A stretch of 64,000 bases of DNA from Pandoraea sputorum (lineage in GTDB: Bacteria > Pseudomonadota > Gammaproteobacteria > Burkholderiales > Burkholderiaceae), in assembly GCF_000814845.2 (NCBI RefSeq), contig NZ_CP010431.2, positions 4,464,001 through 4,528,000 of the forward strand, in the 5' to 3' direction. A program made the position numbers and the translations under genes. Position 1 is the first letter of the stretch. Every line of letters begins with the position of its first letter. The notes under the pieces were generated by a model, which saw only the letters and a program-made list of their open reading frames with translations, made no database searches and was not told where the DNA came from. Of the stretch, positions 56,985-64,000 are shown piece by piece.

Positions 56985-57011
56985 ACTCGCCCGAATGTGA
57001 TTCGGGCGAGT
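56985..57011. terminator. Perfect 12-bp hairpin after argD-like gene
   Basis: ACTCGCCCGAAT (56985-56996) and ATTCGGGCGAGT (57000-57011) pair exactly around GTG. It lies between the aminotransferase stop and the next ribosome site. No T-run follows, so it may be a processing or partial termination hairpin. Confidence 0.55.
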
Positions 57012-57041
57012 CAGAACGTCACCTCATTGGAGACTCCATCG

Positions 57042-57539
57042 ATGAACGACATGAGCCAGGGCCACCCGACACCGCCCGCCGACGCCATCGTCGAGATTTC
57101 GGCCGATCCGGCGCGGCTCGACATCGGCTTCATCCACAATGCCTTGTCGACGCAAACGGCGTGGGCGCAAGGCATTCCGCGCCACACGCTCGTGCGCGCG
57201 ATCACGCACTCGCTTTGCTTCGGCGCGTACGCAACGCAGGTCGAAGGCGGTCCGGCACGTCAGGTCGGCTTCGCCCGCGTGATCACCGACCACGCCACGT
57301 TCGCCTATCTCGCCGACGTGTTCGTCGATCCGTCCATGCGCGGCCTGGGGATCGGCAAGCGCCTGTGCGAGGATGTGCTCGCGCATCCGGCACTGCAAGG
57401 GCTGCGCCGCTTCCTGCTCGCCACGACCGATGCCGCCAGTCTTTACTCGCGTTATGGCTTCGAACCGCTCGGCGCAGTGAACAAGATGATGCAGATTCAC
57501 CGGCCCGACATCTACACAGGCCAACAGGAAGCGCCATGA
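57042..57539 (+). CDS. GNAT-family N-acetyltransferase
   Basis: The protein has 165 residues. GNAT core: GFARVITDHATFAYLADVFV, then the acetyl-CoA loop DPSMRGLGIGKRLCEDVLAH (R/Q-x-x-G-x-G/A form), and LATTDAASLYSRYGFEPLG. GGAGA nine bases before ATG 57042 supports the start. The stop overlaps the second GNAT gene (ATGA), so the two are co-translated. Substrate unknown. Confidence 0.86.
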   Translation: MNDMSQGHPTPPADAIVEISADPARLDIGFIHNALSTQTAWAQGIPRHTLVRAITHSLCFGAYATQVEGGPARQVGFARVITDHATFAYLADVFVDPSMRGLGIGKRLCEDVLAHPALQGLRRFLLATTDAASLYSRYGFEPLGAVNKMMQIHRPDIYTGQQEAP

Positions 57540-58000
57540 ACCGCATGCCCACCGACATCCATATCCGCACGTTCGACGACGCGGATACCGACGCCGTTAT
57601 CGCGCTCTGGCGTGAAGCCTTTCCGGAGTACAACCGCGCCGACAAACCGCATCGCGAACCGCGACGCTCGATTGCCAACAAAGTGGCCATGAAGGATGAC
57701 CTGTTCTTCGTCGCCGTGCGCGAACGCAAGATCGTCGGCACCGTCATGGCCGGTTATGACGGACATCGCGGCTGGGTCTATTCGCTGGCCGTCGCGCATG
57801 CGCTGCGACGTCGCGGTGTGGCAAGCGCGCTGCTGCATCACGCCGAAATCGCGCTGGCCGCGCGCGGCTGCCTCAAGCTCAATCTGCAAGTGCTCACGCA
57901 GTCGCGCGAAGCCCTCGCGTTCTATAACGCACACGGCTACGCCGCCGACGATGTCGTAAGCCTCGGCAAGCGGCTGCCGCTGACGGCGGTGGCGCAATAG
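57536..58000 (+). CDS. GNAT-family N-acetyltransferase (YpeA-like)
   Basis: The protein has 154 residues. It opens DIHIRTFDDADTDAVIALWR, then FFVAVRERKIVGTVMAGYDG and the CoA loop VYSLAVAHALRRRGVASALL, ending REALAFYNAHGYAADDVVSL. This is the layout of the YpeA group. It overlaps the preceding GNAT gene by four bases and ends before a bidirectional terminator. Substrate unknown; tandem GNATs may act on the same or related molecules. Confidence 0.86.
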   Translation: MNRMPTDIHIRTFDDADTDAVIALWREAFPEYNRADKPHREPRRSIANKVAMKDDLFFVAVRERKIVGTVMAGYDGHRGWVYSLAVAHALRRRGVASALLHHAEIALAARGCLKLNLQVLTQSREALAFYNAHGYAADDVVSLGKRLPLTAVAQ

Positions 58001-58038
58001 GCGCTGCGTCGCGCAGTCTTCGAATGTCGTGAAAACAC

Positions 58039-58071
58039 AAAGGGCGCCGGAAGTTGCCTTCGGCGCCCTTT
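58039..58071. terminator. Bidirectional intrinsic terminator
   Basis: AAAGGGCGCCG (58039-58049) and CGGCGCCCTTT (58061-58071) form a perfect 11-bp stem with an 11-nt loop, shared by the GNAT pair on the plus strand and the liv operon on the minus strand. Confidence 0.85.
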
Positions 58072-58130
58072 GCTCATTCACCGACCGACTGACGACGGAT
58101 CGCCGTCGGTCGGTCACGCGAGTTCGACAC

Positions 58131-58843
<713 letters not shown>

Positions 58844-58844
<1 letters not shown>

Positions 58845-59617
58845 CAATGGCCTCCCGAACCCAGATACGCTTCAATCACCGCCGGATTCTTCTGCACATC
58901 CTGCGGCAAACCTTCGGCAATCACCTTGCCGTAATCGAGCACCGTCATGCGGTTGCACAAACCCATCACCAGCTTCACGTCGTGCTCGATGAGCAGAATC
59001 GTCTTGCCGTCGCTACGGATCTTGTCGAGCAAACCACGCAACTCGACCTTCTCCGTGGCGTTCATGCCAGCAGCCGGTTCGTCCAGCGCCAGCAACTTCG
59101 GATCGGTCGCCAATGCGCGTGCAATCTCCAGACGACGCTGGTGGCCGTACGAGAGGTTCGCTGCCGTGTAGTTGGCGTACTTCGCTACGCCCACGTATTC
59201 GAGCAACTCCATCGCACGATCGCGGATGGCGCGCTCCTCGGCCTTCGCCCCCGGATACCGGACGATGGCGCCGATCACGCCCATCTTCGTACGCACGTGA
59301 CGGCCCACCATCACGTTCTCGATGACGGTCATGCCGCCAAACAGACGAATGTTCTGGAACGTACGCGCGATACCGGCCTTGGCCACTTCGTGCACGGCGG
59401 TCGGCTTGTAAGCCGCGCCGTCGAGCTTGAATTCGCCGGAGTCCGGGGTGTAGAGACCGGTGATCACGTTGAAGAACGTGGTCTTGCCGGCGCCGTTCGG
59501 GCCGATCAGCCCGTAGATCTGCCCCGGCTTGATCTCCAGGCCCACGTCGGTGAGGGCCTGCAGACCGCCGAAGCGCTTGTTCACGCCCTTGACGGACAGA
59601 AGAATTTGTTCGCTCAT
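58844..59617 (-). CDS. livG: Branched-chain amino-acid ABC transporter ATPase LivG
   Basis: The protein has 257 residues. Walker A is LIGPNGAGKTTFFNVI, the family block FQNIRLFGGMTVIENVMVGR follows, then the signature LSYGHQRRLEIARALA and Walker B LLALDEPAAGMNATEK. It is longer than LivF because of the LivG-specific insert after the Q-loop. It pairs with LivF as the ATPase of the HAAT uptake system, 21 bp after livM. Confidence 0.93.
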
Positions 59618-59638
59618 ATTCAGGTCATCTCCCTCGAC

Positions 59639-60769
59639 TTACAGAGTCCGCTCTTCCGGACGCGGCGACGGCCACAGGCCGGCCGGACGGTACAGCATGA
59701 TCAGAATCATGGCCAGACCGTACAGCAACTGCCGGATCACTTCGGGATCGACGATGACGCTACCGAACAACTTCATCTGCAACGGGCCCATGGTCGAGCG
59801 CAGGATCTCGGGGAACGCCGAGAGCAGCACACCGCCCAGAATCACGCCCGGAATGTGGCCCATGCCGCCGAGCACCACCATCGAGAGCACAACGATCGAC
59901 TCCCAGAAAGTGAACGACTCGGGCGAGACGAAGCCCTGGAACGCGGAGAACATGCCACCTGCCACGCCGCCGAACGACGCCCCCATCGCGAACGCGAGCA
60001 GCTTGATGTTGCGCGTGTTGATGCCCATCGCCTTGGCGGCGATTTCGTCTTCACGGATGGCCACCCAGGCGCGTCCGATGCGCGAGTGCTGCAAGCGCAC
60101 GCAAATGAAGGCGATCAGCAACGCGAGGAACACGAACAGGTAGTAGTACATGTACACCGAGCTGACCTGGAACCCGAAGAAGTTGTGCGCCTTCGAGAAA
60201 TCGAAGCCGAACAACGACGCGGGCTGGATGCCGGTGATCCCCTTCGGGCCGTTGGTGATGTTGATCGGCCGGTCGAGGTTGTTCATGAAGATACGGATGA
60301 TCTCCCCGAAACCCAGCGTCACGATGGCCAGATAGTCCCCGCGCAGACGCAGCGTGGGCGCACCGAGCAAGATGCCGAAGATCGCCGCGACCGCAGCGCC
60401 GATCGGAATCGTGAACCACACGGGCACATGCAGCCCGCCGGGGAACATCGCACCGATCCACTCGAACTGCGTGCTCAGGTGAGGAGAACTCAGGAAGGCC
60501 GTGACGTACGCCCCCACGGCATAGAACGCGATGTAACCCAAATCGAGCAGGCCAGCAAAGCCCACCACGATGTTCAGGCCCAGCGCGAGCATGATGTAGA
60601 GCAGCGCGAAGTCGAGCACCCGCACCCAGTAGTTACCGCCGGCATAGCCGACGAGCACGGGCGCGAGAATGGCGGCCAGCAGGAAAAATGCGAGGCCTCG
60701 ATAAGCCTTGCGGGTCGCAGCGGCGGCAGAAATCTGCGTCACCGGCGACGTTTGCACGGGTTGATTCAT
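59639..60769 (-). CDS. livM: Branched-chain amino-acid ABC transporter permease LivM
   Basis: The protein has 376 residues. Family blocks are LALGLNIVVGFAGLLDLGYI, APTLRLRGDYLAIVTLGFGE and GRAWVAIREDEIAAKAMGIN, the LivM EAA-like loop. About eight to ten TM segments are expected. It forms the membrane channel with LivH. The hydrophilic start MNQPVQTSPVTQ precedes the first TM. The gap to livH is 18 bp. Confidence 0.93.
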   Translation of the reverse strand: MNQPVQTSPVTQISAAAATRKAYRGLAFFLLAAILAPVLVGYAGGNYWVRVLDFALLYIMLALGLNIVVGFAGLLDLGYIAFYAVGAYVTAFLSSPHLSTQFEWIGAMFPGGLHVPVWFTIPIGAAVAAIFGILLGAPTLRLRGDYLAIVTLGFGEIIRIFMNNLDRPINITNGPKGITGIQPASLFGFDFSKAHNFFGFQVSSVYMYYYLFVFLALLIAFICVRLQHSRIGRAWVAIREDEIAAKAMGINTRNIKLLAFAMGASFGGVAGGMFSAFQGFVSPESFTFWESIVVLSMVVLGGMGHIPGVILGGVLLSAFPEILRSTMGPLQMKLFGSVIVDPEVIRQLLYGLAMILIMLYRPAGLWPSPRPEERTL

Positions 60770-60787
60770 GATGTCGATCCTCCCCGC

Positions 60788-61738
60788 TTATGCACGATCT
60801 GCCACGCGCTCGCCGAGCAGACCGCTCGGACGGAACACCAGCACCACAATCAGCACGACAAACGCAAAGACGTCCTGATAGTTACTCCCGAACACGCCAC
60901 CGGTCAGATCGCCGATGTAGCCCGCGCCCAATGCTTCGATCAGGCCCAGCAGCACGCCGCCGACCATGGCGCCCTGCAAGTTGCCGATACCGCCGAGCAC
61001 CGCAGCGGTGAACGCCTTCATGCCGGGAATAAAGCCCATGTAGAAGTGCGCGTTGCCGTAGTTCGAGGCCATCATCACGCCCGCGAGCGCGGCGAGCGCG
61101 CCACCGAGGGCGAACGTCGCGGAGATCACGAAGTTCGGGTTCACGCCCATGAGACCGGCGACGTTGCGGTTTTCCGCCGTCGCACGCATGGCACGCCCGA
61201 GCTTGGTGCGGTTCACGAGCTGGGTCAGACCGAACATGACGAGGAACGCCACGACAACGATCACGATGCCGGTGCCGTTTGTGACCGCGCCGGGATGGTC
61301 GCCGCGCGGCGGAATGACGTTCATGGCGTCGGTCGGCAGCAGTTGCGGGAACGAGAGGGGGTTACGCGACCAGATCAGCATGGCGATCGTCTGCAGAAGC
61401 AGCGAGACGCCGATGGCGGTGATCAGAGGGGCCAGGCGCGGCGCATTGCGCAACGGCCGGTAGGCCACACGCTCGATCACGAAGTTGGCTATCGCACACA
61501 CGGGCATACACACGAGCGTGGCAATCGCCAGCATGAGCGCCGGGTTCATGTCCGGCGCGATCTTCAAAAGCAGGTTGATGGTGGACAGCGCGACCATCGC
61601 GCCGATCATCATCACATCGGCGTGGGCAAAGTTGATGATGCCCAGAATGCCGTAGACCATCGTATAGCCCAGTGCAATGATCGCGTAGACGCTGCCAAGC
61701 ACGAGGCCGTTCAAGATTTGTTGGATAAAAATATCCAT
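60788..61738 (-). CDS. livH: Branched-chain amino-acid ABC transporter permease LivH
   Basis: The protein has 316 residues. It opens MDIFIQQILNGLVLGSVYAI, then ALGYTMVYGILGIINFAHAD and the EAA-like region LGRAMRATAENRNVAGLMGV, with the late block FTAAVLGGIGNLQGAMVGG. First gene after the livK-livH hairpins. It works with LivM, LivG, LivF and the lipoprotein binding protein. Confidence 0.93.
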   Translation of the reverse strand: MDIFIQQILNGLVLGSVYAIIALGYTMVYGILGIINFAHADVMMIGAMVALSTINLLLKIAPDMNPALMLAIATLVCMPVCAIANFVIERVAYRPLRNAPRLAPLITAIGVSLLLQTIAMLIWSRNPLSFPQLLPTDAMNVIPPRGDHPGAVTNGTGIVIVVVAFLVMFGLTQLVNRTKLGRAMRATAENRNVAGLMGVNPNFVISATFALGGALAALAGVMMASNYGNAHFYMGFIPGMKAFTAAVLGGIGNLQGAMVGGVLLGLIEALGAGYIGDLTGGVFGSNYQDVFAFVVLIVVLVFRPSGLLGERVADRA

Positions 61739-61850
61739 GAAGCTAACTCCTTGTCCCGGAAACGGGCTCTCGACACGCTTGCCCGATAGGGCGCGCGAGG
61801 GGGCCGAGAGAACTGCGGGTTATGAGGCGTAATCCTGTGTCAGGAGGAGA

Positions 61851-61926
61851 GCCGTGCCCGTCATGCAGGCACGGCGTCTTTCCGCAGATAGTGATACGGC
61901 ACCGAACGGGTAGGCAGCGGTGCCGT
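61851..61926. repeat. Two stem-loops between livK and livH
   Basis: GCCGTGCC (61851-61858) / GGCACGGC (61868-61875) and ACGGCACCG (61896-61904) / CGGTGCCGT (61918-61926) are perfect dyads. Without T-runs on the minus strand they more likely stabilise the livK mRNA 3' end or attenuate into livHMGF than terminate fully. Confidence 0.65.
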
Positions 61927-61949
61927 TTCATGGCGCGAACGCCCGGGAC

Positions 61950-63158
61950 TTACATCTTCACCACGTCAAGCACGCTCTTCTTCTTATCCTTGTAGTTGTA
62001 GAGCGTGATCACCGGCTCCTTCATGTCGCCCTTGCTGTCGAAGGCGATGTGGCCGATGACACCCTTGTAGTCCGTGGCCGGCATAGCCGCCAGGATCTTG
62101 GCCGGGTCTGCCGAGTTGGCACGCTTCATCGCGTCGACGATCACGTTCACAGCGTCATACGTGAACGGGGCGTAGATCTGGATCGGCTGCTTGAAGCGGT
62201 CTTCGTAACGCTTCGAGAAGTCCGCACCGCCTTCCATCTTCGACAGCGCCATACCCGCTTCCGAGCAGACGATGTTGTCGATGGCGTCGCCAGCGAGTTC
62301 GGCCACCTTATCGGTACACACGCCGTCACCGGCCAGCACCTTGGCGCCAATACCCAGTTCCTTCGATTGCTTGGCGAACGGGCCGCCGGTGGCATCCATA
62401 CCGCCGTACATGATGATGTCCGGCTTCTCACCCTTGATCTTGGTCAGAATGGCGCGGAAGTCCGTGGCCTTGTCGTTGGTCGCGTCGTGCGAGAGCACCT
62501 TCAGGCCGTTGGCCTTGGCGGTCTTCTCGAACTCGTCGGCCAGACCCTTGCCGTACGCCGTGGCGTCGTCGACGATGGCGACCGACTTGGCATTAAGCGA
62601 CTTGGTCGCATAGTTAGCCAGTGCCGGGCCTTGCTGCGCGTCGGTAGCGACCACGCGGTAGGTCGTCTTGAAGCCCTGCAGCGTGTAAGCCGGGTTGGTC
62701 GCCGACGGCGAGATCTGCACGATGCCCGCATCGCTGTAGATCTTCGAGGCCGGGATCGTCGTGCCCGAATTCAAGTGGCCCACCACGGCGACGACCTTCT
62801 CGTCGACCAGTTTCTGAGCCACCTGCGTTGCGGTCTTCGGATCGGCGGCGTCGTCTTCTGCCACGAGCTCAAGCTTGACCGGCTTGCCATCGATGGTCAG
62901 ACCCGCCTTGTTGGCCTCTTCAATGGCCAGGCGTGCACCATTTTCGTTATCTTTGCCCAAGTGAGCAATTTGGCCCGTCAACGGTGCAACGTGACCGATC
63001 TTAATGACAACCGCATCGCCGCCCCCGCTGGCGGCCGTCGTCGCGGCAGGTGCAGAAGCGGCACCCGAATCGGCCTGCTTTTCTTCCTTCTTGCCGCAAG
63101 CCACCAGCAGCGTCACTGCGGCGACTACGGGCAGTACCTTCGCGAACTTGAGTTGCAT
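61950..63158 (-). CDS. livK: Branched-chain amino-acid binding lipoprotein (LivK/LivJ-like)
   Basis: The protein has 402 residues. ATG 63156-63158 has GGAGAT upstream and gives MQLKFAKVLPVVAAVTLLVA with lipobox LVAC (Cys21), so it is a lipoprotein. A Ser/Ala-rich linker follows, then IKIGHVAPLTGQIAHLGKDN, VVGHLNSGTTIPASKIYSDA and IMYGGMDATGGPFAKQSKEL, typical of periplasmic-binding type I folds (LivK). The frame is open to 63278, but the signal peptide decides the start. First gene of the liv cluster, 211 bp before livH. Confidence 0.92.
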   Translation of the reverse strand: MQLKFAKVLPVVAAVTLLVACGKKEEKQADSGAASAPAATTAASGGGDAVVIKIGHVAPLTGQIAHLGKDNENGARLAIEEANKAGLTIDGKPVKLELVAEDDAADPKTATQVAQKLVDEKVVAVVGHLNSGTTIPASKIYSDAGIVQISPSATNPAYTLQGFKTTYRVVATDAQQGPALANYATKSLNAKSVAIVDDATAYGKGLADEFEKTAKANGLKVLSHDATNDKATDFRAILTKIKGEKPDIIMYGGMDATGGPFAKQSKELGIGAKVLAGDGVCTDKVAELAGDAIDNIVCSEAGMALSKMEGGADFSKRYEDRFKQPIQIYAPFTYDAVNVIVDAMKRANSADPAKILAAMPATDYKGVIGHIAFDSKGDMKEPVITLYNYKDKKKSVLDVVKM

Positions 63159-63801
63159 GTGATTATCTCCAGATTGTCGGCGATTTAATAACGCCAAATC
63201 GATGTTTCGTATGCGAAACGCGCGCATTGTAACTCCATTCTTTGCGGCTGCGACGCCGGTAGCCACAGGGTTTTCCATAATGGAGGACTAAGGTTTTATA
63301 CCGACTTGTGCAACCCTATCTTTTCAAAAGCGCAACCCCGAATTTGTGAATGGTTTTACGCGCCCGTGCGCGACTCCCCGGGCGGCCTTATGGTGCAACC
63401 GGTGCACCATTCAAGGGCCCGGATGCCATACCAATCTAATAAGCAATTAGCATGCCCATTTGATTTGGAGTGTTCTTTCTAATTAAGCAAGCATATAAAT
63501 AATTAGATTCCGGAAATCCAGACGGTTTTTATTTTCTTTAATTCTATATCCGTTGAATTACGAATAACGTCATTCGGTTTTGACTGGCGAGACGTTAAAA
63601 CTTCCAATTTCGGACGTGCGGGGGTTGTGCGAAATATAGGGTGATGATGCGAAAACACCGCAACGGGTTTTTGCCGAGGACTGCGGGCGGATGGGCGAAC
63701 GGCGCTCGGTAACGTCAGGTGGCCTGATGCGACCGATAACGGAACAGGGGCGGGGGAGCAGGAAGCGCGCAGGGGGCGGCAGACGCGGCGCGGACTGGCG
63801 T
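63159..63801. promoter_or_regulatory. livK upstream region with a 19-bp dyad
   Basis: No credible ORF; a 112-codon minus-strand frame (63570-63908) runs through a terminator and has no family resemblance. TGGTGCA (63391-63397) / TGCACCA (63403-63409) is a perfect 7-bp dyad with a 5-bp spacer about 235 bp upstream of livK. An AT-rich stretch occupies about 63425-63580. Confidence 0.45.
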
Positions 63802-63838
63802 AAAAAAACCGGGGCCGTGAGGTACGGCACCCGGTTTA
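63802..63838 (-). terminator. Intrinsic terminator for the gene entering from the right
   Basis: On the minus strand, an AACCGGG/GCCGT arm pairs with ACGGC/CCCGGTT around ACCTC with one mismatch, followed by seven T's (plus-strand A's 63802-63808). It serves the gene whose 3' end is at 63927. Confidence 0.8.
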
Positions 63839-63926
63839 TCGGCCATGCGATGTAAGCACGGGCCGTGAGTCTTGCTGCTGGGTGGTCGGTGCGCCGCTGG
63901 CGCCGCAATCCAACCCGGCGTGCTGC

Positions 63927-64000
63927 TTAGCTCGCCATTTGGGTCAAGCCCTTGGGCAGCGGGAACGCGATGTTCTCTTCCACGCCGTCGAGCACCTTGA
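63927..64000 (-). CDS. 3' end of an unidentified protein-coding gene
   Basis: The last 24 codons before TAA (63927-63929) read KVLDGVEENIAFPLPKGLTQ followed by MAS. Codon use is typical of the window, and a terminator follows at 63802, so it is a real gene end. Too little is present to identify the product. Confidence 0.6.
   Translation of the reverse strand, partial: KVLDGVEENIAFPLPKGLTQMAS

Noticed and set aside
63570..63908. 112-codon minus-strand ORF
   Set aside because: It runs through an intrinsic terminator and is Arg/Pro-rich without family resemblance.

Overview
The window is GC-rich, densely coded chromosomal DNA from a Gram-negative bacterium. The gene set (recBC, an MdtABC/MuxABC-type RND operon, an H-NS-family histone-like protein, a MaeB-type malic enzyme, a Liv branched-chain amino-acid operon and many LysR/GNAT/VOC genes) fits a betaproteobacterium of the Burkholderiaceae, perhaps Pandoraea or a close relative. 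That assignment is an inference from protein style. I see no tRNA, rRNA, CRISPR array, prophage or intact insertion sequence.

Layout. 1-3646 (minus): start of recB and all of recC. 3926-6148: FUSC-family membrane protein. 6211-6849: orphan RcsB-like response regulator. 7268-16726 (minus): tripartite RND efflux operon mdtA-mdtB-mdtC plus an outer-membrane factor, divergent from an OmpR/EnvZ-type pair (17335-19355). 19657-19950: H-NS-like protein beside an AT-richer gap. 20787-22853: GNAT and MFS exporter. 22866-25135: sulfur module with two YeeE/YedE half-transporters, a BigR/SqrR-like ArsR repressor and a divergent persulfide-dioxygenase-like metallo-hydrolase. 25122-29841: LysR, tautomerase, YXWGXW protein, and a polar amino-acid uptake system without an ATPase gene. 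29819-33286: malic enzyme and a LysR regulator. 33411-34727: TibC/BAHT-type autotransporter heptosyltransferase. 34865-38085: AraC-VOC pair and a GAF-PAS-GGDEF-EAL protein with a degenerate GGDEF motif. 38541-43033: LysR regulator divergent from a LeuC/LeuD-like hydro-lyase and a 2-hydroxycarboxylate transporter. 43094-45350: ZntB and PPK2. 45328-53243: a second OmpR/EnvZ pair, preceded by a small ORF, divergent from macA-macB-outer-membrane factor. 53249-55380: a frameshifted NAD-dependent epimerase divergent from a ferredoxin-reductase-like flavoprotein. 55467-56950: argD-like aminotransferase behind an arginine-rich leader peptide and an intrinsic terminator. 57042-58000: two coupled GNATs. 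58131-63158 (minus): livK-livH-livM-livG-livF. 63927-64000: 3' end of an unidentified gene.

Two loci repeat one design, a two-component system divergently facing a tripartite efflux pump. Translational coupling is common, with ATGA or TGATG overlaps between recC/recB, mdtB/mdtC, both regulator/kinase pairs, macA/macB, the YeeE halves, AraC/VOC, the GNAT pair and livG/livF.

The strongest unexpected signal is upstream of the argD-like gene. A sigma70-like promoter is followed at once by a 28-codon ORF with eight Arg codons (four consecutive), a possible antiterminator pairing and a perfect intrinsic terminator. Together these look like a ribosome-mediated arginine attenuator. Other points of interest are helically phased GCGAA(A)TT repeats in the TCS/macAB divergent promoter, a G-tract frameshift, and several unexplained perfect inverted repeats.
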